A DNA stretch of 64,000 nt. Source: Clostridia bacterium (GTDB lineage Bacteria > Bacillota > Thermoanaerobacteria > Thermoanaerobacterales > Thermoanaerobacteraceae). Positions 1 to 7,827 of this stretch are shown here, piece by piece; the first letter of the stretch is position 1; the number at the start of each line of letters is the position of its first letter. The notes under the pieces were generated by a model. It was not told where the DNA came from and did no database searches. It worked only from the letters and a program-made list of their open reading frames with translations. Position numbers and translations under genes: made by a program. The DNA lies in NCBI GenBank assembly GCA_012840485.1, contig DULG01000019.1:62001-126000 (forward strand), in the 5' to 3' direction.

Positions 1-205
1 CTCTTCCTGCTTCGTCTACTCCAGCAATGAAATTTAAATTTTTTTGATACAATTGATTTTCATAGTATTTTAAGTTATTAATCCTTTCAATTTCTCCTTC
101 AAACCATTTTTTAGCTGCTTCATTCAAGCTAAGGGACTGAAAATCACAAAAGGGATTTTGATATAAATAGTTTTTGAGTTGCTTTAGGTTATATAAGTTT
201 GCCAC
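1..205 (-). CDS. rnhB: Ribonuclease HII, N-terminal part (cut by window edge)
   Basis: This gene is not in the ORF track because it runs off the left edge. Reading the minus strand from a GTG at 205-203 gives 68 codons ending in IAGVDEAGR, the start of the RNase HII active-site block (usually GVDEAGRGPLAG), which holds the first catalytic Asp-Glu pair. An AGAAGGGGG Shine-Dalgarno lies 7-8 bases upstream of the GTG. RNase HII removes ribonucleotides and RNA primers from RNA-DNA hybrids. The N-terminal extension of about 60 residues before the motif resembles the Bacillus type. The gene is divergent from dprA. The name rests on one motif plus the extension, because the rest lies outside the window. 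Confidence 0.82.
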   Translation of the reverse strand, partial: MANLYNLKQLKNYLYQNPFCDFQSLSLNEAAKKWFEGEIERINNLKYYENQLYQKNLNFIAGVDEAGR

Positions 206-245
206 TATTATCCCCCTTCTTTTTTCTTTATTTTATCATAAGTTA

Positions 246-256
246 TGTATTATAAT
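246..256 (+). promoter_or_regulatory. Candidate extended -10 promoter for dprA
   Basis: A TATAAT at 251-256 follows a TG at 246-247 in the AT-rich gap between the divergent rnhB and dprA starts. No convincing -35 box lies 16-18 bases upstream, so the call rests on the -10 alone. The overlapping ATTATA also gives a TATAAT on the minus strand that could serve rnhB. Confidence 0.35.
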
Positions 257-295
257 AAAGATAATTAAGGAAAAGGATGTTAAAGGAGAATGGAG

Positions 296-1384
296 ATGGA
301 GAAAGCAAAAGTTTTTAAAGTATGGTTAAGCACTGTGGAAGGAGTAGGGTATAAAACCTATGTAAAGTTAATAGAATTTTTTAAAAGTGCAGAAAATGTT
401 TATAAAGCTAAAGAAATAGATATTTTCAAAGCGATAGGAAAGAGAAAGCTAGTGCAAAATATAATAGAAGCTCAGAAATTAAATCCTTTTGACTATGTAG
501 AAAGATTGCAAAATTTAAAAATAAGTGTATATACATTAGAAGAAGAGGAATATCCAAAAGAATTAAAAAATATTTATGATCCTCCTCCTGTTTTGTATTT
601 AAAAGGGAATATTAATTTAAAAGATAATTTGTGCATTGCTATGGTTGGTTCAAGAAAAGCTACCTTTTACGGGAAGCAGATGGCACAGAAATTGTCATAC
701 GACCTTTCAGAAAGAGGTATAACAGTAGCAAGTGGCATGGCAAGAGGAATTGATAGCTTTTCACATGTAGGTGCATTAAAAGGCAAAGGGAAATCTATTG
801 CAGTTTTGGGAAATGGCATAAATGTAGTTTATCCAAGAGAAAATAAAAACTTGATGGATCAGATTAGTGAGGAGGGATTGTTGGTTTCAGAGTTTCCTTT
901 AGATTTTCCTCCATTGCCTCAAAATTTTCCTTTGAGAAACAGAATTATAAGCGGATTATCTATTGGAGTGGTAGTAGTAGAAGCCGGACTAAAGAGTGGT
1001 TCTTTGATTACGGCACAATACGCTTTAGAACAAGGAAGAGAGGTTTTTGCGGTTCCTGGCAATATAACCAGTGCTTATAGTAAAGGGACAAATGAACTAA
1101 TAAAACAAGGGGCTAAAATTGTAACTGAGGTTGATGATATTTTAGAAGAGTTTAATTTAAGAGAGGATGTGCAGCAAAAGATTGAGGAAAATCTCATATA
1201 CTCTCTTACAGAGGAAGAAAGGAAGGTGTACAATTTTATCTGTGAAGCTCCGAGAGATATAGATGAAATAATAATCTATATGCAAATGAAAATCCAAAAA
1301 GTTAATGCAATTTTATCTTCTTTAATGTTAAAAGGTATGATTGAAAAGCTTCCTGGCAATAAATATGAGAAAAAAATATTTTGA
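296..1384 (+). CDS. dprA: DNA-processing protein DprA/Smf
   Basis: DprA binds incoming single-stranded DNA during transformation and loads RecA. The 362-residue protein has an N-terminal helix-hairpin-helix-like part (STVEGVGYKTYVKL). It is followed by the Rossmann-like DprA core with MVGSRKAT, SGMARGIDSFSH, GNGINVVYPREN and FPLRNRIISGLS, and then by a C-terminal winged-helix-like domain (EEERKVYNFICEAP onward). The ORF track starts at 290, but the AAAGGAG at 282-288 sits only one base from that ATG and seven bases from the ATG at 296, so I chose 296. The gene heads the same dprA-topA order seen in Bacillus. No comEA, comEC or other competence gene is visible nearby. Confidence 0.93.
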   Translation: MEKAKVFKVWLSTVEGVGYKTYVKLIEFFKSAENVYKAKEIDIFKAIGKRKLVQNIIEAQKLNPFDYVERLQNLKISVYTLEEEEYPKELKNIYDPPPVLYLKGNINLKDNLCIAMVGSRKATFYGKQMAQKLSYDLSERGITVASGMARGIDSFSHVGALKGKGKSIAVLGNGINVVYPRENKNLMDQISEEGLLVSEFPLDFPPLPQNFPLRNRIISGLSIGVVVVEAGLKSGSLITAQYALEQGREVFAVPGNITSAYSKGTNELIKQGAKIVTEVDDILEEFNLREDVQQKIEENLIYSLTEEERKVYNFICEAPRDIDEIIIYMQMKIQKVNAILSSLMLKGMIEKLPGNKYEKKIF

Positions 1385-1409
1385 TAATTGTCAAAAACTT
1401 TGATATAAT
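1381..1409 (+). promoter_or_regulatory. Promoter for topA (TTGATA-N17-TATAAT)
   Basis: TTGATA at 1381-1386 is followed after exactly 17 bases by TATAAT at 1404-1409, with an extended -10 TG at 1401-1402. The -35 box overlaps the dprA stop codon. The spacing to the topA start (1435) fits a short leader. Confidence 0.65.
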
Positions 1410-1434
1410 TATAAATTGTTTTGGAGGTGTCAAA

Positions 1435-3516
1435 ATGGCAAAATCTCTAGTTATTGTAGAATCTCCAGCTAAAGCTAAGACCATCTCTAAATTTTTGGGC
1501 AAGAATTTTAAAGTAGCAGCTTCCATGGGACATGTGAGGGATTTGCCTAAAAGTCAGTTAGGCATTGACATTGAAAATAATTTTGCTCCTAAGTACATAA
1601 CTATTCGTGGAAAAGGGGCTATTATAGAGAATTTAAAAAAAGAAGCAAAAGATGCCGAGAAAATTTTTTTAGCTACTGACCCTGATAGGGAAGGAGAAGC
1701 CATTTCATGGCATATTGCCCAATTGTTAAATTTGAATATTGAAGATCCTTGTCGCATAGAATTTCACGAGATTACAAAAAATGCAATTCAAACTGCGATT
1801 AAAAATCCGCGATCTATAGATTTGAAATTAGTAGATGCACAACAAGCTAGAAGGATTCTAGATAGATTAGTAGGGTATAAAATAAGCCCTCTTTTGTGGA
1901 AAAAAATAAAGAGGGGATTGAGTGCAGGAAGAGTTCAATCAGTAGCAGCAAGGCTTGTCTGTGATAGAGAAAGAGAAATAAAGGCTTTTGTGCCGGAAGA
2001 ATATTGGAGCATTACAGTAACTTTATATGAAGAAAAAAATCCTGTTAAATTTGAAGCGAAATTTTACGGAACAGAGGAAGATAAGGTTGAGTTAAAAACA
2101 AAAGAGGATGTAGATAAAATATTAGCAGCCTTATCTGAAGAGTATATTGTAAACAAAGTAAAAACGGGTGTTAAAAAGAGAAATCCTTCTCCTCCTTTTA
2201 TTACTAGCACTTTGCAACAAGAAGCCTCAAGAAAGTTGGGTTTTACTGCAAAAAAGACTATGTTAATTGCACAACAATTGTATGAAGGAGTTGAAATCAA
2301 AGGAGAAGGCAGTGTAGGTCTTATTACTTACATAAGAACTGATTCTACAAGAGTAGCAAATGAAGCTAAAGCTGAAGCTTATAAATACATAGTCGAAAAG
2401 TTTGGGAAAGAATATGCTAATCCTGAAGCAAATTATGCTTATAAAAAATCCAATGTACAGGATGCTCATGAGGCTATAAGACCAACTTCTATTTATAGAG
2501 ACCCAGAAAGTATAAAAGATTCTTTAACACAAGACCAATACAAATTGTACAAATTAATTTGGAGCAGATTCATTGCAAGTCAAATGGTACCAGCAGCCTA
2601 TGACACAGTTTCTATGGATATAGTAAACAATGGATATGTTTTTAAAGCATCTGGTTCCAGTCTTAAATTTTTAGGATTCATGACAGTGTACGTAGAAGAA
2701 ACAGATGTCCAAGATGAGGAGGAAAAAACTGTACCTGTCCTTCAAGAAGGGACAAAATTATTGCTAGAACAGCTAAAGCCAGCGCAACATTTTACACAAC
2801 CTCCTCCTAGGTATACAGAAGCTTCTTTAATTAGGGAGCTGGAAGAAAAAGGGATAGGTCGTCCCAGCACTTATGCACCTACTATTTCCACTTTGTTAGA
2901 AAGAGGATATGTAGTAAAAGATAAAAAGAATTTAAAACCTACAGAATTAGGCTTTATTGTAACAGATGCTTTGAAAGAATTCTTTTCTAAAATTGTAGAT
3001 GTGAAATTTACTGCGGAGATGGAAGAACAATTAGATAAGATTGAAGAGGGACAACTTAAGTGGTATGAAGTTGTTAGAGAATTTTATGAAGACTTTTACA
3101 AAACTTTAAAAATCGCAGAAGAACAAATGGAGGAAATTGAAATAGAAGAGGAAGTAGAAGCAACAGATATTAAATGTGAGGTTTGTGGAAGAAATATGGT
3201 AGTGAAAAAAGGCAGGTATGGAAAGTTTCTTGCTTGTTCTGGTTTTCCTGAATGTAAAAATACGAAGCCTCTATACGAAAAAGTTGGGGTTAAATGCCCT
3301 AAATGCGGCGGCGAAATTGTAAAGAAAAAAAGTAAAAAAGGAAGAACTTATTATGCATGTGAAAATGTTCCTAATTGCGATTTTATATTATGGGATAAAC
3401 CTGTCAATGAGAAATGTCCAATTTGTGGCAGTTTATTAGTAGAAAAGAATACAAAAAATGGTCGTATATTAAAGTGTTCAAATTTGGAATGTTACTATCA
3501 AAAAGAAGTTAAATGA
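1435..3516 (+). CDS. topA: DNA topoisomerase I (type IA)
   Basis: This enzyme relaxes negative supercoils by a transient 5'-phosphotyrosine break in one strand. The protein is 693 residues long. A Toprim domain starts with SLVIVESPAKAKT, and its acidic triad region DPDREGEA follows near residue 83. The catalytic Tyr299 sits in ITYIRTDSTR. The C-terminus carries three four-cysteine zinc ribbons (CEVCG...CSGFPEC, CPKCG...CENVPNC, CPICG...CSNLEC), typical of Firmicute and E. coli TopA. The ORF track extends upstream to 1381, but GGAGGTG at 1422-1428 places the start at the ATG at 1435, giving MAKSLVIVESP. In Bacillus trmFO and xerC follow topA; here hslV follows directly. Confidence 0.97.
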   Translation: MAKSLVIVESPAKAKTISKFLGKNFKVAASMGHVRDLPKSQLGIDIENNFAPKYITIRGKGAIIENLKKEAKDAEKIFLATDPDREGEAISWHIAQLLNLNIEDPCRIEFHEITKNAIQTAIKNPRSIDLKLVDAQQARRILDRLVGYKISPLLWKKIKRGLSAGRVQSVAARLVCDREREIKAFVPEEYWSITVTLYEEKNPVKFEAKFYGTEEDKVELKTKEDVDKILAALSEEYIVNKVKTGVKKRNPSPPFITSTLQQEASRKLGFTAKKTMLIAQQLYEGVEIKGEGSVGLITYIRTDSTRVANEAKAEAYKYIVEKFGKEYANPEANYAYKKSNVQDAHEAIRPTSIYRDPESIKDSLTQDQYKLYKLIWSRFIASQMVPAAYDTVSMDIVNNGYVFKASGSSLKFLGFMTVYVEETDVQDEEEKTVPVLQEGTKLLLEQLKPAQHFTQPPPRYTEASLIRELEEKGIGRPSTYAPTISTLLERGYVVKDKKNLKPTELGFIVTDALKEFFSKIVDVKFTAEMEEQLDKIEEGQLKWYEVVREFYEDFYKTLKIAEEQMEEIEIEEEVEATDIKCEVCGRNMVVKKGRYGKFLACSGFPECKNTKPLYEKVGVKCPKCGGEIVKKKSKKGRTYYACENVPNCDFILWDKPVNEKCPICGSLLVEKNTKNGRILKCSNLECYYQKEVK

Positions 3517-3542
3517 ATTTAATAAAAATTTTGAATTAATTC

Positions 3543-3571
3543 TTGATGCATTGTGAAAAATGTGTTAATAT
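3543..3571 (+). promoter_or_regulatory. Candidate promoter for hslVU-codY
   Basis: In the 80-base gap after topA, TTGATG at 3543-3548 is separated by 17 bases from TAATAT at 3566-3571. The boxes are imperfect, but the spacing is ideal and the hslV start lies about 26 bases downstream. Confidence 0.42.
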
Positions 3572-3596
3572 ATAACTGTTTAAAAGGGGTGTAACT

Positions 3597-4127
3597 ATGT
3601 TTAAGGGGACTACCATAATTGCGGTGAGAAAAGGCGATAAAGTATCAGTAGCTGGTGATGGACAGATTACCTTTGGCGAAAATACAATTTTAAAGCATGG
3701 AGCGAAAAAAATTAGAAGGTTGTACAATGGAGAAGTAATAGTAGGATTTGCAGGTTCAGTAGCTGACGCTTTGACTCTTTCACAAAAATTTGAAGAAAAA
3801 TTAGAACAGTATGGAGGCAACTTAAAAAGAGCAGCAGTAGAACTGGCTCAAGAATGGAGAAAAGACAAAATTTTAAGAAAACTAGAGGCTCTTTTAATCG
3901 CAGTCGACAAGAAAGATACCTTGCTTATTTCTGGCACTGGTGAAGTTATTGAGCCCGATGAAGATGTAATTGGAATAGGATCTGGAGGAAATTATGCTAT
4001 GGCTGCAGCCTTAGCGTTGAGGTATAACACTGATTTAGATACAGAAGAGATAGCTAAAAAAGCTTTGGAAATAGCTTCTAAGATTTGTGTTTATACTAAT
4101 AACAACATAACAGTTGAAACTTTATAG
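3597..4127 (+). CDS. hslV: ATP-dependent protease proteolytic subunit HslV (ClpQ)
   Basis: HslV is the proteasome-like peptidase that pairs with the HslU unfoldase next door. The 176-residue protein is close to the family norm. Residues 1-4 (MFKG) precede TT, so Thr5 would become the N-terminal nucleophile after cleavage of a very short propeptide. The conserved stretches [29 protein letters not shown] and IGSGGNYA are all present. It overlaps nothing, and hslU starts 12 bases after its stop. Bacillus ClpQ instead uses an N-terminal Ser. The Thr-Thr pair here resembles the classical Thr-type HslV. Confidence 0.95.
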   Translation: MFKGTTIIAVRKGDKVSVAGDGQITFGENTILKHGAKKIRRLYNGEVIVGFAGSVADALTLSQKFEEKLEQYGGNLKRAAVELAQEWRKDKILRKLEALLIAVDKKDTLLISGTGEVIEPDEDVIGIGSGGNYAMAAALALRYNTDLDTEEIAKKALEIASKICVYTNNNITVETL

Positions 4128-4139
4128 GGGGTGCTTTGG

Positions 4140-5519
4140 ATGAAAAATTATACTCCCAAAGAAATTGTAGAGGAATTAGATAAATATATTGTAGGGCAAA
4201 AAGAAGCAAAAAAATCAGTAGCAGTAGCCTTACGAAATAGATATAGGAGAAATCTCTTACCTGAGGATTTTAAAGAGGAAGTTACCCCCAAGAACATAAT
4301 TATGGTAGGCCCAACAGGAGTAGGAAAAACAGAAATTGCTAGAAGAATTGCCAAGTTAGTAGAGGCTCCTTTTGTAAAAGTGGAGGCTACAAAGTTTACT
4401 GAGGTAGGATATGTAGGACGAGATGTGGATTCCATGGTCAGAGACCTTGTAGAGGCTGCTGTGAGAATGGTTAAAGAGGAAAAATTAAAAGAAGTTAATG
4501 AGAAAGCCAAAAAAAATGCAGAAGACAGGTTAATTGATTACATAATGGGGAGAAAGAAAAAACAAGCTAAAAATCCCTTTGAGATGTTGTTTAATTATCC
4601 TTCTGTGGAAAAAGGTGAAGAAACAGAAGAAGAAAACCTCCAATACAAAAGGAAAGAGATAAGGCAAAAATTGAGAAATGGCGAATTGGATAATTATATT
4701 GTTGAAATAGAGGTAACAGATACTTCAACACCTATGCTTGAGATGTACACTAATCTAGGTTCTGAAGAAATGAACATAAGCTTACAGGATATATTTTCAG
4801 ACATTTTACCTAAAAAGAAAAAAATTAAAAAAGTATCTGTTGCGGAAGCGAAAAAAATTTTAGAATCTGAAGAAGCACAAAATCTCATAGATATGGACGA
4901 AGTAATAGAAGAAGCTATCAAAAGAGCGGAAAACGATGGCATAATCTTTATAGATGAAATTGACAAAATTGCTAGCACTGGCTATACGGCAGGGCCTGAT
5001 GTGTCAAGAGAAGGAGTACAAAGGGATATTCTTCCTATAATTGAGGGATGTACTGTAATGACAAAATACGGTCCTGTTAAGACAGACCATATATTATTTA
5101 TAGCGGCTGGTGCTTTTAATGTAGCAAAAGTATCTGATCTAATCCCTGAATTGCAAGGTAGATTTCCTGTAAGAGTCAATCTAAAACCTCTCACAAAAGA
5201 AGATTTTATTAAAATATTGAAAGAACCTAAAAATGCCCTTACAAAACAATATCAAGAGCTTTTAAGAACAGAAGTAATAGAGGTTAAGTATACTGAAGAA
5301 GCGATTGAAGCCATTGCAGAAATAGCATATCTTATAAATCAACAATCAGAAGATATTGGGGCTAGAAGGTTGCATACTGTTATGGAAAAATTATTTGAAG
5401 AATTGTCTTTTAATGCTCCAGAATTAAAAGGGCAAGAAATAGTTATAACTAAAGAATACGTAAAAAAACAATTGCAGGATAGTCTCAATAAATATGAAGT
5501 CAGCAAGTATATTTTATAA
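4140..5519 (+). CDS. hslU: HslU ATPase subunit (ClpY)
   Basis: HslU is the AAA+ unfoldase that feeds proteins to HslV. Walker A GPTGVGKT lies at residues 57-64, the pore loop GYVGRD at 90-95, and Walker B IIFIDEID ends at about residue 275. The poorly conserved I-domain (roughly 105-230) sits between them, as in the family. The C-terminal sensor region [16 protein letters not shown] is present. The ORF track begins at a GTG at 4131, but GGGGGTG at 4127-4133 is itself the ribosome site and leaves 6 bases to the ATG at 4140. That gives [20 protein letters not shown], the usual HslU N-terminus. The length of 459 residues matches the family. Confidence 0.97.
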   Translation: MKNYTPKEIVEELDKYIVGQKEAKKSVAVALRNRYRRNLLPEDFKEEVTPKNIIMVGPTGVGKTEIARRIAKLVEAPFVKVEATKFTEVGYVGRDVDSMVRDLVEAAVRMVKEEKLKEVNEKAKKNAEDRLIDYIMGRKKKQAKNPFEMLFNYPSVEKGEETEEENLQYKRKEIRQKLRNGELDNYIVEIEVTDTSTPMLEMYTNLGSEEMNISLQDIFSDILPKKKKIKKVSVAEAKKILESEEAQNLIDMDEVIEEAIKRAENDGIIFIDEIDKIASTGYTAGPDVSREGVQRDILPIIEGCTVMTKYGPVKTDHILFIAAGAFNVAKVSDLIPELQGRFPVRVNLKPLTKEDFIKILKEPKNALTKQYQELLRTEVIEVKYTEEAIEAIAEIAYLINQQSEDIGARRLHTVMEKLFEELSFNAPELKGQEIVITKEYVKKQLQDSLNKYEVSKYIL

Positions 5520-5553
5520 TCATAAAAAATAAAAACATAGGAGGAATAAAAAG

Positions 5554-6309
5554 ATGAGTAGACTGTTAGAAAAAACCAGAAAGGTAAATCGTATTTTACA
5601 GAAGACAGGTGTTCAACCGGTAGATTTTAACGAGATGGCAAACATTTTAAAAGAGGTTATTGAAGCCAATGTGTATATTTTAAGTAGAAGAGGAAAAGTT
5701 TTAGGTCGCAGTATATTTAAGGATTATGGAGAAGATATTTTTTCTGAAAGCAAAATAATTCCTGAAGACTATAACGAAAAACTTTTAAGTGTTACTGAAA
5801 CTATAGCCAATGACAAGAGAAATCTTTTTAAAGGTGATAAAAGCTTATCGGAATTGACTTTGACTATTGTTCCTATAAATGGTGGTGGAGATAGACTAGG
5901 AACTCTGGTTCTATCAAGGCTTACTAACGAATTTACTGATGATGACTTAATATTGGCTGAATACGGTGCTACAGTAGTGGGACTTGAAATTTTAAGATCT
6001 GAAAACGAAGAAATAGAAGAAGAAGCAAGAAAAAGGGCAGTTGTTCAAATGGCACTGGGAACCCTTTCATATTCGGAATTAGAAGCTATAAAAAGTATTT
6101 TTGAAGAATTAAATGGAAAAGAAGGATTGTTAGTTGCGAGCAAAATAGCAGACAAGGTTGGCATTACAAGGTCTGTAATTGTGAACGCCCTTAGAAAGTT
6201 TGAAAGTGCAGGTATAATTGAGTCCCGTTCTCTGGGAATGAAAGGCACTCACATAAGAGTATTAAATGACAAATTACTGGATGAATTAGAAAAAATGAAA
6301 AGGGATTAA
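5554..6309 (+). CDS. codY: GTP-sensing pleiotropic repressor CodY
   Basis: CodY senses GTP and branched-chain amino acids and represses stationary-phase, nutrient-uptake and often motility genes. The 251-residue protein has the N-terminal GAF-like effector domain (through about residue 155, beginning [13 protein letters not shown]). Its winged helix-turn-helix is at 196-222 ([25 protein letters not shown]), followed by the near-invariant [18 protein letters not shown] lies 8 bases before the ATG. It is the last gene of the topA-side cluster and directly precedes the flagellar operon, the same neighbour relationship as in Bacillus. I did not find a clear AATTTTCWGAAAATT CodY box just downstream. 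Confidence 0.96.
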   Translation: MSRLLEKTRKVNRILQKTGVQPVDFNEMANILKEVIEANVYILSRRGKVLGRSIFKDYGEDIFSESKIIPEDYNEKLLSVTETIANDKRNLFKGDKSLSELTLTIVPINGGGDRLGTLVLSRLTNEFTDDDLILAEYGATVVGLEILRSENEEIEEEARKRAVVQMALGTLSYSELEAIKSIFEELNGKEGLLVASKIADKVGITRSVIVNALRKFESAGIIESRSLGMKGTHIRVLNDKLLDELEKMKRD

Positions 6310-6330
6310 AAAATAATTTTATAAAACAGG

Positions 6331-6381
6331 TCCTTTCTTTTATGCATTAAATTAATTGGAAGTTTTGCATAAAAGGAGGGA
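6331..6381 (+). promoter_or_regulatory. Long stem-loop after codY, possible attenuator element
   Basis: Bases 6331-6346 pair with 6366-6381 in a 16-bp stem (ten perfect pairs CTTTTATGCA/TGCATAAAAG at the top, two G-U pairs below) around a 19-base loop. No U-run follows, so it is not an ordinary terminator. The last bases of the stem begin a GGACTTT that is repeated in the terminator at 6418-6446, so the two structures may interact. Confidence 0.5.
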
Positions 6382-6417
6382 CTTTATTATAATTCAAAAA
6401 GGTTTGTCAACAGTCTG

Positions 6418-6446
6418 AAAGTCCTACATAAAAATAGGACTTTTTT
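6418..6446 (+). terminator. Rho-independent terminator between codY and flgB
   Basis: AAAGTCCTA at 6418-6426 pairs perfectly with TAGGACTTT at 6435-6443 around an A-rich 8-base loop. The right arm runs straight into a T-run. This separates the codY transcript from the flagellar operon. With the hairpin at 6331-6381 and the promoter at 6471-6479, it accounts for most of the 316-base gap between codY and flgB. Confidence 0.8.
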
Positions 6447-6470
6447 CTTATGGTGTAAACTATTACGACA

Positions 6471-6479
6471 TGTTATAAT
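6471..6479 (+). promoter_or_regulatory. Candidate extended -10 promoter of the fla/che operon
   Basis: TGTTATAAT (TG-n-TATAAT) at 6471-6479 is a perfect extended -10 for a vegetative-type sigma factor. The expected -35 position (TGGTGT at 6451) is poor, so activation or reliance on the extended -10 is likely. It would leave a leader of roughly 140 bases before flgB. That leader holds a weak inverted repeat (TGCTAAA at 6521-6527 with TTTAGCA at 6558-6564) followed by T-rich DNA. I found no good TAAA-N15-GCCGATAA sigma-28 site. Confidence 0.5.
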
Positions 6480-6625
6480 ATTATTCGATAAAAATTGATA
6501 TTATTTTACAAAAAAGGCAGTGCTAAAACAATGTTAAATGTTTATTTTTTGGTTTAATTTAGCAGGATTTTTGATTTTTTTGTCGAATTAAGTATATTGT
6601 GGTCAAATTAGGGGAGGCGATGATA

Positions 6626-7033
6626 ATGTTAAACTGCCAAATAGAAAATGTAGATTTGCTGCAAAAGGGTCTATACGCAGCCACAGTGAGAAATAATGTA
6701 ATTGCAAATAACATTGCCAATGTAAATACTCCTCATTTTAAAAGGTCTGATGTCGAATTTGAAAAAATCCTCAAAGAAACTCTTTACAGTAGGAAGTTAA
6801 GGGGCTACATAACAAATCCAAAGCACATTCCTATTGGTCCACCTCCTGTAGATTCTGTACAGCCGCAAATTATTCAAGAAAACACTACTTCCATGAGATT
6901 AGATGAAAACAACGTGGACATAGATGTTGAAATGTCAAAACTCGCAAAAAATCAATTATACTATTATGCTTTAGTGCAAAGGGTAAGTGGAGAACTTAAC
7001 TCTATCATAACTGCTGTAAAAGATGGGAGGTAA
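6626..7033 (+). CDS. flgB: Flagellar basal-body proximal rod protein FlgB
   Basis: FlgB forms the proximal rod of the flagellar axle. The 135-residue protein has the rod signature near its N-terminus, [19 protein letters not shown], and the usual C-terminal helix ending in the [11 protein letters not shown] region. The ORF track starts at a GTG at 6599. The GGGGAGG at 6611-6617 is only two bases from the ATG at 6620 and eight bases from the ATG at 6626, so I chose 6626, which gives the normal FlgB length. It is the first gene of the fla/che operon, with flgC five bases downstream. Confidence 0.95.
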   Translation: MLNCQIENVDLLQKGLYAATVRNNVIANNIANVNTPHFKRSDVEFEKILKETLYSRKLRGYITNPKHIPIGPPPVDSVQPQIIQENTTSMRLDENNVDIDVEMSKLAKNQLYYYALVQRVSGELNSIITAVKDGR

Positions 7034-7038
7034 CAATT

Positions 7039-7479
7039 ATGAATTTGTTTAGTTCTATGGATATAAGTGCTTCAGGTTTGACGGCAGAAAGAGTTAGGAT
7101 GGACATAATATCTCAAAATATAGCCAATGCAAATACTACAAGGACAATTCAAGGAGGCCCTTATAGAAGAAAGTTGGTCACTTTAAAAGAAGTTCAACCC
7201 GACAGTTTTAAAAGCATTCTGGATAAAGTTAAAGGGAAATATACTGGCAAAGGAGTCGAAGTTGTCCAAATACTAGAAGATGATCAAACTCCTTTGCGAA
7301 AGGTATATGATCCAGGTCATCCTGATGCAGATGAAAATGGATACGTGGATTATCCAAATGTCAATATCGTTTCTGAAATGGTAGACATGATCTCTGCTAC
7401 ACGAGCTTATGAAGCTAATGTGACGGCTTTCAATGCATCAAAGGCGATGTTTCAAAAATCCTTAGAAATAGGCAAATAA
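7039..7479 (+). CDS. flgC: Flagellar basal-body rod protein FlgC
   Basis: FlgC is the second proximal rod component. The 146-residue protein begins [31 protein letters not shown], the canonical rod/hook N-terminal helix and asparagine-rich motif. It ends with the matching C-terminal coiled region ([25 protein letters not shown]). The middle [16 protein letters not shown] is the FlgC-specific loop. GGGAGGT lies upstream of the ATG and overlaps the end of flgB. Confidence 0.96.
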   Translation: MNLFSSMDISASGLTAERVRMDIISQNIANANTTRTIQGGPYRRKLVTLKEVQPDSFKSILDKVKGKYTGKGVEVVQILEDDQTPLRKVYDPGHPDADENGYVDYPNVNIVSEMVDMISATRAYEANVTAFNASKAMFQKSLEIGK

Positions 7480-7500
7480 TGAGGGGAGAGATAAAGATAA

Positions 7501-7800
7501 ATGATTAATCAAATAGCTCCGATAAAACCTATAAATTTAGAAAGCGGTATAAATGAAGCACAAGGGAATAACAGCAAAATAAACAATTTTAGTGATTTTT
7601 TAAAAGAGGCTTTAAACAAGGTAAATGACTTACAACTTACAGCAATTCAAAATGACCAAAAACTTGTAACTGGTGAAATTGACGATATAAATCAAGTGAT
7701 GATAGATGCTGCAAAAGCTGATATTGCACTGCAGCTTACAATTCAAATAAAAAATAAATTGTTGGAGGCTTACCAAGAGATAATGAGAATGCCCCTGTAA
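7501..7800 (+). CDS. fliE: Flagellar hook-basal body protein FliE
   Basis: FliE is the small adaptor that joins the MS ring to the rod. This 99-residue protein has the family pattern: a variable N-terminus, then NFSDFLKEALNKVNDLQ, then a helical C-terminus with DDINQVMIDAAKADIALQLTIQIKNKLLEAYQEIMRM. It has the expected length and sits at the expected place between flgC and fliF. GGGGAGAG precedes the ATG. Confidence 0.94.
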   Translation: MINQIAPIKPINLESGINEAQGNNSKINNFSDFLKEALNKVNDLQLTAIQNDQKLVTGEIDDINQVMIDAAKADIALQLTIQIKNKLLEAYQEIMRMPL

Positions 7801-7827
7801 TGTTCTTTTTTGAAATGAGGTGAATTA

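Noticed and set aside
4148-4510. 120-residue minus-strand ORF
   Set aside because: It is antisense to the HslU Walker A region and has no independent support.
6480-6625. c-di-GMP riboswitch before flgB
   Set aside because: Such riboswitches precede some clostridial flagellar operons, but the conserved core segments are absent here; only a weak inverted repeat is seen.
6310-6625. CodY operator or sigma-28 promoter before flgB
   Set aside because: No stretch matches AATTTTCWGAAAATT well, and no TAAA-N15-GCCGATAA spacing was found; only a vegetative-type extended -10 is supported.
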